64,000 nt of DNA, from the NCBI GenBank assembly GCA_937998355.1, contig CALLDI010000009.1, positions 124,001 to 188,000 on the forward strand. Direction: 5' to 3'. The notes under the pieces were generated by a model that searched no databases, was not told the origin of the DNA, and saw nothing but the letters and a program-made list of their open reading frames with translations. Shown in pieces: positions 25,984-33,803 of this stretch. Every line of letters starts with the position of its first letter. Within the stretch, counting starts at the first letter, position 1. The DNA comes from an uncultured Eggerthella sp. (GTDB lineage Bacteria; Actinomycetota; Coriobacteriia; Coriobacteriales; Eggerthellaceae). A program made the position numbers and the translations under genes.

Positions 25984-26763
25984 ATGGCTGCACCGACCCG
26001 CACCATCACCGGTCTCGTCCTCAGGCGCACGAAGCTAGGGGAGACCGACGTCATCGCCACCATTCTCGCCGAGGACGGCTCGCAGTATAAAGCCGTCGCG
26101 AAAGGTGCGCGCAAACCCACCTCGAGCTTCGCATCGCGTCTCGAGATCTTCGCGGTCGCGACGATCCTGCTCGCACAAGGCAAGAGTCTCGATATAGTCA
26201 AAGAAGTGCGCCTCGTCGACGGAAACGATGGCCTGCGCTGCGATCTCCTCCGCTCGAGCGCCGCATCGCCCCTCGTCGAACTGCTGGCGAAAGCGACCTT
26301 CCAAGATCAACCCACGCCCCGTCTCTTCGCTCTGGCCACCTCCACGCTCACCGCGATCGGCAGAACGGAAGAAGACCCGCTCGTTCTCACGACAGCAGGA
26401 CTGCTCAAGACGCTCGCGTTCCTCGGCTTCAAGCCGATCTTCCGGGAATGCGTCGAATGCGGCACGCCTCTCGACCTTGCTGCGACCGACCGCCAGCCTT
26501 TCTCGTACTTCGATGGAGGATCGATCTGCCCGCACTGCGCCGCGCGTCACGAAACGACCCTGCTCGATGCCGCCATGCTGCGATGGTGCGATGCGCTGCT
26601 CTATTCGACGCTCGACGAGGCCTCCACGTTCCAGGTCCCCGAACGCACGATCCACGATGCGCTGCGATTCATCGATGAGTGGATTCGCATCCATCTCGGC
26701 TTCACCCTTCGTTCGCTCACGTTCATCTTCAAGAACATCCTCGTGAACATGCCCCGTTCTTAA
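25984..26763 (+). CDS. recO: DNA repair protein RecO
   Basis: 259 residues. N-terminal OB fold (TGLVLRRTKLGETDVIATI), then a helical domain with a zinc finger CVEC...CPHC (about 157-184). RecO with RecR loads RecA onto SSB-covered single-stranded DNA. Start ATG 25984 is 7 bases after era. Last gene of the lepA-recO run; an intergenic region with the rpsO promoter follows. Confidence 0.93.
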   Translation: MAAPTRTITGLVLRRTKLGETDVIATILAEDGSQYKAVAKGARKPTSSFASRLEIFAVATILLAQGKSLDIVKEVRLVDGNDGLRCDLLRSSAASPLVELLAKATFQDQPTPRLFALATSTLTAIGRTEEDPLVLTTAGLLKTLAFLGFKPIFRECVECGTPLDLAATDRQPFSYFDGGSICPHCAARHETTLLDAAMLRWCDALLYSTLDEASTFQVPERTIHDALRFIDEWIRIHLGFTLRSLTFIFKNILVNMPRS

Positions 26764-26878
26764 CCTCCACTCAGCACGACCTCCCGCACGAAACCTTCAT
26801 AAACGAGAGAAGAAACAGGCGAAACGACCTGCTTTCGTGCGTTCGCGATGCCTTATCACCGCTCGCGCGAATCTTCGC

Positions 26879-26907
26879 TTGTTCGCCTGGCTCATTACCT
26901 CTACAAT
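26879..26907 (+). promoter_or_regulatory. Promoter of rpsO
   Basis: TTGTTC at 26879-26884, a 17-base spacer and TACAAT at 26902-26907, followed by a leader of about 90 bases before rpsO. Confidence 0.6.
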
Positions 26908-26913
26908 AGAGCG

Positions 26914-27002
26914 GCTGCGAAAACAGCGATTGGGTACTTGGTCGATATGCACCACCGCTTGTCAACTCGGTTCCCAATGCCATACGAATGAAAGGTGGAA
27001 AC
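26914..27002 (+). ncRNA. Possible S15 autoregulatory leader of rpsO
   Basis: The leader between the rpsO promoter and its start can fold: ATTGGG (26929-26934) pairs with CCCAAT (26973-26978), enclosing a smaller GGT...ACC helix. Leaders upstream of rpsO in many bacteria bind S15 and repress translation, with different folds in different phyla. That this one does so is inference; I did not match it to a known class. Confidence 0.35.
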
Positions 27003-27290
27003 ATGGCTAACAAGGACAGTATCTCGAAAGAACGCACCGCAGAGCTCATCGCCGAATACGGCAAGAATGCTCAGGATTCTGGCAGCGCAGAGGTTCAGGT
27101 CGCGATCCTCACCGAACGCATCCGCAACCTCACCGAGCACCTCAAGTCGCACCCGAAGGATCACCACACCCGCCGTGGCCTGCTCATGCTCGTCGGTAAG
27201 CGTCGTCGCCTCTTGGTCTACATCAAGGATCGCGACATCCTCGAGTATCGTGAACTCATCAAGAAACTTGGTATTCGCGACAATATCTAG
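27003..27290 (+). CDS. rpsO: 30S ribosomal protein S15
   Basis: 95 residues from ATG 27003 (MANKDSISKERTAELI); an in-frame ATG at 26988 has no SD of its own and lies over the GGTGGAA SD. Core segments GSAEVQVAILTERIRNLTEHLKSH and RRGLLMLVGKRRRLL are diagnostic (short forms: GSAEVQVA, LVGKRRRLL). The N-terminus is about 6 residues longer than E. coli S15. Primary binder of the central domain of 16S rRNA. A terminator follows before pnp, the classic rpsO-pnp arrangement. Confidence 0.97.
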   Translation: MANKDSISKERTAELIAEYGKNAQDSGSAEVQVAILTERIRNLTEHLKSHPKDHHTRRGLLMLVGKRRRLLVYIKDRDILEYRELIKKLGIRDNI

Positions 27291-27298
27291 TCACCATC

Positions 27299-27319
27299 AG
27301 CCCGCTCTTGCGGGCTTTT
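27299..27319 (+). terminator. Intrinsic terminator between rpsO and pnp
   Basis: Stem AGCCCGC/GCGGGCT with TCTT loop and a short T-run, 9 bases after the rpsO stop. Partial read-through into pnp is likely given the conserved pairing of these genes. Confidence 0.8.
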
Positions 27320-27427
27320 GTGTATAAGCGGTCGACATCGTAGAGACGGTGTTGCTCGTGCGTTCGACCATTCGGACGCGAAGAAGCTTCATCGCAATCC
27401 GGCATGAAGAAAGAGAAAGATTGATTT

Positions 27428-29605
27428 ATGAGAAAGATCACAAGAACATTCGAACTCTACGGAAAAGAGTACTCGATCTCGACGGGCGAGCTCGCTAAGC
27501 AAGCATCCGGCGCCGTCGTGGTCACGCAAGGGGACACCACCGTGCTCGTAACGGCGGTCATCTCCGAATCCGAGAAGGACTACGATTTCTTCCCGCTCAC
27601 CGTAGATTTCATCGAGAAGATGTATGCGGTCGGCCGCATCCCCGGTGGTTACCTGAAGCGCGAAGCGAAGCCTTCCGATCATGGCATCCTCACCGCGCGC
27701 ATGATCGACCGTCCGATCCGTCCTGGCTTCGCCGATGGCTTCAAGCAGGAAGTCCACATCGTCGCGACTCCGCTCGTGCTCGATGGCGAAGATCTGCCCG
27801 ACTGCATCTCGGTCATGGGCGCTTCCGCTGCGCTCATGTGCGCTAGCGCTCCCTTCGACGGCCCTGCCGCTTGCGTGCGTATCGGCCGTAACGTCGAGAC
27901 GGGCGAATTCATCGTCAACCCCACGCTCGAAGAGGACGAGAACTCCGATCTCGAGCTCACCATCGCTGGTACCGCCGACTACATCTCCATGGTCGAAGCG
28001 GGCGCGAAGGAGATCACCGAAGAGGACATGCTCGCCGCTATGACCTTTGGCCAGGAAGCCATCAAGGCCTTCTGCCAGGAGCAGAGCGCATTCCTCGCAG
28101 AGGTCGCTCCTGAACCACGCGAATGGCCCATCCACGTGGCCGATCCTTCCATCGCAGAGCGCGTCGATGGCTTTTTCGACCAGATGAGCGCTGCGCTCAA
28201 GGACGCGGACAAGCAGTCTCGCATGGCCAAGGTCGACGAACTCAAAGCCTCCATCAAGGAGAACGAGTTCACCGAAGAAGAGCGTGCTGCATGGGGCTCC
28301 GATATCGCCGCTGCACTGAAGTCGCTCGAGAAGCACGCGATGCGCGCGATGGTCATCGAAACGGGTGAGCGCGCCGACGGTCGTACCTCGACCGAGATCC
28401 GTCCGCTCCACATCGTGGCGGGCTATCTGCCGCGCGTTCATGGCTCCGGCCTTTTCCAGCGCGGTCAGACCCAGGCACTCTCCGTCTGTACGCTCGGCAT
28501 GCTCAACGAATGGCAGCGTCTCGACACCATCTGGCCTGAAGAGGGCAAGCGCTACATGCATCAGTACAACTTCCCGCCGTACTGCACCGGCGAGGTCGGT
28601 CGCATGGGCGCCCCGAAGCGCCGCGAGGTCGGTCACGGTGCGCTCGCGGAACGCGCGATCCTGCCCGTGCTTCCCGATGAAGACGAATTCCCCTACGCAA
28701 TCCGCGTCGTTTCCGAGGTGCTCGAATCCAATGGTTCTTCTTCTATGGCTTCCACCTGCGGTTCCACGCTCGCGCTCATGGATGCTGGCGTGCCCATCAA
28801 GGCTCCGGTCGCTGGTATCGCGATGGGCCTCATCAAGGAAGGCGACGATATCGTCATCCTCTCCGACATCCAGGGTCTCGAAGACTTCCTGGGCGACATG
28901 GACTTCAAGGTCTGCGGTACTGCGAAGGGCATCACCGCGCTCCAGATGGACAATAAGGCTCGCGGCCTTTCGGTCGACATCCTCGCTCGTGCGCTGAATC
29001 AGGCGAAAGAAGGCCGTGCCTTCATCATGAGTGCGATGCTCGAAGCCATCGACGCACCGCGCGCCGAACTTTCGCCTTACGCTCCTCATATCGAGACCAT
29101 CCACATCCCGGTCGATAAGATCCGCGACGTCATCGGTACGGGCGGCAAGGTCATCCGTGGCCTGCAGGAGGAAACGGGCGCGACCATCGAAGTTCAGGAA
29201 GATGGCACCGTTCACATCGCTTCCACCAACGCAGAGAGCGGCGACGCTGCTCGCGAGGCCATCCTCGGCATCGTCAAGGTGCCCGAGGTGGGAGAGATCT
29301 ACGAAGGCGAGGTCGTCGGCATCAAGGACTTCGGCGCATTCATCCGCCTCACGCCCGGCAAGGACGGCTTGCTCCATATCTCGCGCATGGCCAATGGTCG
29401 CGTAGCGAAGGTCGAAGATGTCATGAACATCGGCGACATCGTGAAGGTCGAGGTCATCGAGGTGGGCGACAACGGCAAGATCTCGCTCGACCGCTTGGAC
29501 AAGCCCGACGTCAAGAGCGAAGGCCCCCGTCCTGGTCAGGGTCACAAGAACAACGGCAATGGCAACGGTAACAACAATCGCAAGCCTCGCCGTCGTCACG
29601 ACTAA
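27428..29605 (+). CDS. pnp: Polyribonucleotide nucleotidyltransferase (PNPase)
   Basis: 725 residues. Two RNase PH domains (about 1-230 and 310-540; FFPLTVDFIEKMYAVGRIPGG in the first, GSGLFQRGQTQ in the second) separated by a helical domain. Then KH (IPVDKIRDVIGTGGKVIRGL, about 555-615) and S1 (GEIYEGEVVGIKDFGAFIRL, about 622-695). The C-terminal ~25 residues are Gly/Asn/Arg-rich, likely unstructured and basic. Phosphorolytic 3'-5' RNA decay in the degradosome. Start ATG 27428 has only a weak purine-rich SD. Confidence 0.97.
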   Translation: MRKITRTFELYGKEYSISTGELAKQASGAVVVTQGDTTVLVTAVISESEKDYDFFPLTVDFIEKMYAVGRIPGGYLKREAKPSDHGILTARMIDRPIRPGFADGFKQEVHIVATPLVLDGEDLPDCISVMGASAALMCASAPFDGPAACVRIGRNVETGEFIVNPTLEEDENSDLELTIAGTADYISMVEAGAKEITEEDMLAAMTFGQEAIKAFCQEQSAFLAEVAPEPREWPIHVADPSIAERVDGFFDQMSAALKDADKQSRMAKVDELKASIKENEFTEEERAAWGSDIAAALKSLEKHAMRAMVIETGERADGRTSTEIRPLHIVAGYLPRVHGSGLFQRGQTQALSVCTLGMLNEWQRLDTIWPEEGKRYMHQYNFPPYCTGEVGRMGAPKRREVGHGALAERAILPVLPDEDEFPYAIRVVSEVLESNGSSSMASTCGSTLALMDAGVPIKAPVAGIAMGLIKEGDDIVILSDIQGLEDFLGDMDFKVCGTAKGITALQMDNKARGLSVDILARALNQAKEGRAFIMSAMLEAIDAPRAELSPYAPHIETIHIPVDKIRDVIGTGGKVIRGLQEETGATIEVQEDGTVHIASTNAESGDAAREAILGIVKVPEVGEIYEGEVVGIKDFGAFIRLTPGKDGLLHISRMANGRVAKVEDVMNIGDIVKVEVIEVGDNGKISLDRLDKPDVKSEGPRPGQGHKNNGNGNGNNNRKPRRRHD

Positions 29606-29645
29606 GCTTCATCACCGCTGAAGCATCCTGCGCATAGCGCCATCG

Positions 29646-29673
29646 AAGCTCCCCGCACGTCGGGGAGCTTTTT
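29646..29673 (+). terminator. Intrinsic terminator of pnp
   Basis: A 10-base perfect stem (29646-29655 with 29661-29670), loop CACGT, continuing into TTT. Lies 40 bases after the pnp stop. Confidence 0.88.
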
Positions 29674-29761
29674 CGTCATGCTCGCCCGTAAGAGCCGCAC
29701 GGAAAGCGCGCATTAGTCTACACTAAGATGCGACAGTAGCCCCCTGACGAGGAAGGTTCTC

Positions 29762-30013
29762 ATGTACACCTACAAGACCACTGGCGTCTGTGCGCGCACC
29801 ATCGATTTCGACATCGACGACGAAGGTCTCATCGCTGAGGTCGCCTTCAACGGCGGTTGCAGTGGAAATCAGCAGGGCATCTCGAGCCTGGTGAAGGGAA
29901 AGCCCGCCGCAGAGATCATCGAAGCGCTCAAGGGCATCGAATGCGGAAAACGCCCGACCAGCTGCCCCGACCAGCTCGCACGCGCGCTCGAAGAGGCGCT
30001 CGCACAGGACTAG
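29762..30013 (+). CDS. TSCPD domain protein (TIGR03905-like)
   Basis: 83 residues. The family name motif is present as TSCPDQLA near residues 66-73, with VCARTIDFDIDDEG and FNGGCSGNQQGI upstream. TSCPD domains occur alone and at the end of vitamin B12-dependent ribonucleotide reductase. The stand-alone family is uncharacterised and may bind metal or nucleotide through its conserved cysteines. Start ATG 29762 has GAGGAAGG. It precedes dapB by 45 bases. Confidence 0.85.
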   Translation: MYTYKTTGVCARTIDFDIDDEGLIAEVAFNGGCSGNQQGISSLVKGKPAAEIIEALKGIECGKRPTSCPDQLARALEEALAQD

Positions 30014-30058
30014 TGCGCATCGCTCGATATTCATAACGAACCACTGAAAGGCATCATC

Positions 30059-30820
30059 ATGATCAACGTAGCCGTAGCAGGATATTCTGGACGCATGGGA
30101 TCCGCGGTCGTCGACGCGGTCGCCGCTGCAGACGATATGCAGGTCATATGCGGCATCGATCCGTATATGACCGACCAGCCCTTCGCCGTCTATCGCACCA
30201 TCGATGAAGCGCTCGCCGAATCGAACTTCGACGTGCTCGTCGATTTCACCCAGCCCGATGTCGTTGCGAAAACGCTCGCGGTCGCGCTTCCCGCCGGCAT
30301 CGACTGCGTGGTCGGCACGACCGGCATGACCAACGAAACGCTCGGCGAACTGGCCGCTTCCGCGGCCGATGGCACCTGTTTGTTCTACGCCCCCAATTTC
30401 ACCACCGGCGCTGTGCTCATGATGGAATTCGCGCGCGTCGCGGCACCTTATTTCCCTGAAGCCGAGATCATCGAGTTCCATCACGCGAACAAGAAGGATG
30501 CGCCAAGCGGCACTGCGGTGCGCACGGCCGAAATCATCCAAGAATCTCGCGGGCGCGATACGCAGGCCCCAGGCAAGGAGACCGAGAACCCTGGCTGCGA
30601 AGGCGCCCGCGGGGCAGAAGTAGCGGGCGTGCCCGTTCACTCCGTGCGCTCGATGGGCTATGTCGCTTCGCAAGAGGTCATCTTCGGTTCGATGGGGCAG
30701 ACCCTCACACTGCGTCACGATTCCTGGGATCGCACGTCCTACATGCCCGGTGTGCTGCTCGGCATTCGCAACGTCGGCACGCAAAGCGGTCTTATTGTAG
30801 GTTTAGAGAACTTTATGTAA
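30059..30820 (+). CDS. dapB: 4-hydroxy-tetrahydrodipicolinate reductase
   Basis: 253 residues. N-terminal Rossmann motif VAGYSGRMGSAV; the catalytic segment IIEFHHANKKDAPSGTAVRTAE near 138-158 contains the HH...K...DAPSGTA signature. It reduces the DapA product with NAD(P)H in the lysine/diaminopimelate pathway that also feeds peptidoglycan. Start ATG 30059, SD GAAAGG. dapA follows after about 116 bases, an order reversed relative to many operons. Confidence 0.96.
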   Translation: MINVAVAGYSGRMGSAVVDAVAAADDMQVICGIDPYMTDQPFAVYRTIDEALAESNFDVLVDFTQPDVVAKTLAVALPAGIDCVVGTTGMTNETLGELAASAADGTCLFYAPNFTTGAVLMMEFARVAAPYFPEAEIIEFHHANKKDAPSGTAVRTAEIIQESRGRDTQAPGKETENPGCEGARGAEVAGVPVHSVRSMGYVASQEVIFGSMGQTLTLRHDSWDRTSYMPGVLLGIRNVGTQSGLIVGLENFM

Positions 30821-30851
30821 GAGTTACCGTGCGCTCGTGAGATAATGAAGC

Positions 30852-30890
30852 GATGTCGCATCGTCCCAAGAAGCGATACGACATCCCTTT
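30852..30890 (+). terminator. Hairpin in the dapB-dapA gap
   Basis: GATGTCGCATCG (30852-30863) pairs with CGATACGACATC (30874-30885) with one mismatch and a 10-base loop, followed by CCTTT. It could act as a partial terminator or attenuator between dapB and dapA. The T-run is short. Confidence 0.4.
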
Positions 30891-30936
30891 GCTGAAGTTC
30901 ATCACGATGCAGATTCCCTGTGGTTAGGAGAAACAG

Positions 30937-31839
30937 ATGTCAGCAGCAACAGAGCCTCGTTTTGGCCGCATGATCCCCGCTATGGTCACTCCGTTCGACC
31001 AGGATCTTGAACTTGACCTAAAACAAGCTCGTGCGCTCGCTCGGCGTTTGGTCAACGGGGGAGCCGATGCGCTCATCATCAACGGCACCACCGGTGAAAG
31101 CCCCACGGTCTTCTACCCGCAGAAGATGCAGCTCTTCGAGGCGGTCGTCTCGGAGATCGCTGGTCAGGTTCCCGTTATCGCCAATGTCGGCGATAATTGC
31201 ACGGCTGACACGGTCGATTTCGCACGAGATGTGCAGAAGCTCGGTGTAGACGGCTTCATGCTCGTGGTCCCGTACTACAACAAGCCTCCACAAGAAGGTC
31301 TCTACCAGCACTTCAAGACCATCGCGCAAAGCGTCGATCTTCCGTGCATCCTCTACAATATCCCTGGCCGCTGCGTCATCAACATGACCGCAGAGACCAC
31401 GCTTCGCCTCGCCAACGATGTCGATAACATCGTCGCCATCAAGGAAGCATCCGGTAACCTCGAACAGGTGGCCGAGATCATCGACAATGCTCCTGAAGGT
31501 TTCGATGTCTATTCTGGCGACGACGCGCTCACCTACGATCTCATGAAGCTCGGCGGTGCTGGCGTCATCTCCACCATCGGCAATGTTGCTCCTGCGCGCA
31601 TGAAGGAGATCGTCGATCTCTGCGCGAAGGGCGATTTCGAGGCAGCAGCGAAGGCGAACGCGGCCTTGCTGCCGCTCATGGACGAGCTCTTCATCACCTC
31701 GAACCCCATCATGGTGAAGGAAGCATTGAACCTGCTCGGCTTCCCGGTCGGTGGTGTTCGTTTGCCGCTCGTCAACGCGACCGCCGAACAGTCGGCAGAA
31801 CTTGCAGAAGTGATGCGCCAAGTAGGCGTTCTAGAATAA
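30937..31839 (+). CDS. dapA: 4-hydroxy-tetrahydrodipicolinate synthase
   Basis: 300 residues. A (beta/alpha)8 Schiff-base lyase: INGTTGESPTV near 50, YNIPGRCVINM with the catalytic Tyr near 140, and IKEASGNLEQV with the Schiff-base Lys near 168. It condenses pyruvate with aspartate semialdehyde, the first committed step to diaminopimelate and lysine. Start ATG 30937, SD TTAGGAG. Followed by rnj, as in many Gram-positives. Confidence 0.96.
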   Translation: MSAATEPRFGRMIPAMVTPFDQDLELDLKQARALARRLVNGGADALIINGTTGESPTVFYPQKMQLFEAVVSEIAGQVPVIANVGDNCTADTVDFARDVQKLGVDGFMLVVPYYNKPPQEGLYQHFKTIAQSVDLPCILYNIPGRCVINMTAETTLRLANDVDNIVAIKEASGNLEQVAEIIDNAPEGFDVYSGDDALTYDLMKLGGAGVISTIGNVAPARMKEIVDLCAKGDFEAAAKANAALLPLMDELFITSNPIMVKEALNLLGFPVGGVRLPLVNATAEQSAELAEVMRQVGVLE

Positions 31840-31909
31840 TCGTACAACACAATGAACAGGCTCTTCACTGAAACGAAAAGAGGGGAGCGCTGTTAGGAAA
31901 AGAGAGGTA

Positions 31910-33748
31910 ATGGCGCAACAGAAGACAGAATCGAAGAATCAGAAGAAACGCAACAATGAAACTGTCAAGCACGTTCAGCTTGAACGAAAGCGCCCCAAGC
32001 TTTCAAAGGTAAACGGCTCGAACAAGAGCAACAACCAGAACAATAAGAAGAACAATAACCGTCGCCCCAAGCAGGGACAGCAGAAGCGCGACCCGAAGGC
32101 CACGCTGCGCATCATCCCCTTGGGTGGCCTCGATGCTATCGGCAAGAACATGACCGTGTTCGAATGCAAGAACGACATGGTGCTCGACGACGCGGGTCTC
32201 ATGTTCCCCGACGACGACCACCCCGGCATCGATCTCATCTTGCCGGACTACACCTACGTGCTCGAAAACGCCGACAAGCTGCGTGGCATCATCATCACGC
32301 ACGGGCACGAAGATCACACCGGTGCGCTTCCTTACTTGCTGAAGGACCTGGGACGACAGGTGCCCATCTATGCGACGAAGCTCACGCTCGGTCTCATCGA
32401 AGGAAAGCTCAAGGAACACAAGATCAAGAATGCGAAGCTGTGCGAGATCAAGCCTGGCCAGACCATCGATCTGGGCTGCATCAAAGCCGAATTCTTCTCA
32501 GTGAACCACTCCATCCCCGATGCAGTGGGCGTCTTCTATCGCTCGCCTGCAGGCAATGTCCTGCATACGGGCGACTTCAAGCTCGATCAATCACCTATCG
32601 ATGGCGTTCAGACCGACTTCGCGGCGCTCGCGCGCTTCTCGAAAGAGGGCGTCGATCTGATGCTCTCCGACTCGACCAACGCCATGAATCCTAACTTCAC
32701 GCCTTCCGAAGCTGAAGTGGGCAAGGCGCTCGATCAGATCATCTCCGGTGCGAAAGGCCGTGTCATCGTCGCTTCCTTCGCTTCTCACATTCATCGCATG
32801 CAGCAGATCTGCGATGCTGCGGTGAAGAACGGGCGCAAGGTTGCCGTAACGGGTCGCTCCATGGTGCAGAACACCGATATCGCTCGTCGCCTTGGCTATC
32901 TGAACATCTCGGACAAAGACATCATCGATGCCTACGACCTGAAGGGCATGCCGCCCGATAGTTACGTGGTCATGTGCACAGGTTCTCAGGGCGAGCCGCT
33001 CTCTGCGCTCGCGCGCATCGCGAGCGGCAACCATAAGACCATCTCCATCGAAGAAGGCGATACGGTCATCATCTCTGCCACACCCGTACCCGGCAATGAG
33101 AAGGCGGTCACGCGCGTCGTGAATGCGCTCGCCAAGATCGGAGCGGATGTCTACGATAAATCTCGTGCTTGCGTGCACGTTTCAGGCCATGCGGGCGCTG
33201 AAGAGCTCAAGCTCGTGCTCTCCATCGTACGCCCTGAAGCATTCCTGCCCGTTCATGGCGAAGCAACGCACCTGCGCGCGCATGCCAATCTCGCACAGGC
33301 CACTGGCGTTGCACGAGAGAACATCTATATCCTCGAGAACGGCGAATCGGTCGAACTCTCACCCAGCGGCATCAAGATCGGCGAACCGGTCGCGAGCGGC
33401 ATCGTGCTGGTGGATGGCCTGAGCGTGGGCGACACTTCAGAGATGGTCCTACATGAACGCTCGAGCCTCGGCGCGCAAGGCGTCGCCAGTATCGCCTGCG
33501 CCGTCAACAAGCAGAAGCGCACGCTCGTATCTCCGGTCGTGGTCGAGATGCACGGTATTCCCGGCGGAGATGATCCCGAACTGGTGAAAGCGGTCTCGAA
33601 TGCGGTCGCCAGTGCCATCAAGCGATCGCTCTCGAAACAAGAGTCATGGAATGAGACGAGGAAGGTCGCACGCAGTGCACTGCTCTCGGTCCTGTGGGAG
33701 CGCACGAACCAACGCCCGCTCGTCATCGTGAATATCCTCGAGCTTTAG
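31910..33748 (+). CDS. rnj: Ribonuclease J
   Basis: 612 residues. A metallo-beta-lactamase/beta-CASP nuclease with ITHGHEDHTGAL (HxHxDH) near residue 130, SVNHSIPDA and HTGDFKLD. The C-terminal region has VHVSGHAGAEELKL and PVHGEATHL. 5'-3' exonuclease and endonuclease in mRNA decay and rRNA maturation. Residues about 1-62 are a Lys/Asn/Gln-rich, probably unstructured extension before the core at about RIIPLGGLDAIGKN; typical RNase J lacks it. SD AGAGAGG precedes ATG 31910. Confidence 0.95.
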   Translation: MAQQKTESKNQKKRNNETVKHVQLERKRPKLSKVNGSNKSNNQNNKKNNNRRPKQGQQKRDPKATLRIIPLGGLDAIGKNMTVFECKNDMVLDDAGLMFPDDDHPGIDLILPDYTYVLENADKLRGIIITHGHEDHTGALPYLLKDLGRQVPIYATKLTLGLIEGKLKEHKIKNAKLCEIKPGQTIDLGCIKAEFFSVNHSIPDAVGVFYRSPAGNVLHTGDFKLDQSPIDGVQTDFAALARFSKEGVDLMLSDSTNAMNPNFTPSEAEVGKALDQIISGAKGRVIVASFASHIHRMQQICDAAVKNGRKVAVTGRSMVQNTDIARRLGYLNISDKDIIDAYDLKGMPPDSYVVMCTGSQGEPLSALARIASGNHKTISIEEGDTVIISATPVPGNEKAVTRVVNALAKIGADVYDKSRACVHVSGHAGAEELKLVLSIVRPEAFLPVHGEATHLRAHANLAQATGVARENIYILENGESVELSPSGIKIGEPVASGIVLVDGLSVGDTSEMVLHERSSLGAQGVASIACAVNKQKRTLVSPVVVEMHGIPGGDDPELVKAVSNAVASAIKRSLSKQESWNETRKVARSALLSVLWERTNQRPLVIVNILEL

Positions 33749-33750
33749 TT

Positions 33751-33756
33751 TATAAT
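33751..33756 (+). promoter_or_regulatory. Possible -10 element for ftsK
   Basis: A perfect TATAAT lies directly after the rnj stop and 48 bases before ftsK. The best-spaced -35 (GTGAAT at 33728-33733) matches only 3 of 6 bases, so the promoter is weak or regulated. Confidence 0.35.
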
Positions 33757-33803
33757 GCGGTGAAAACCTTACACACACTTCAAACGCACTAAGGAAAGGT
33801 TTT

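Noticed and set aside
27389..29599. 736-codon minus-strand open frame opposite pnp
   Set aside because: Nearly the exact mirror of pnp, rich in Asp/Arg/His and without domains or an SD; PNPase is certain on the plus strand.
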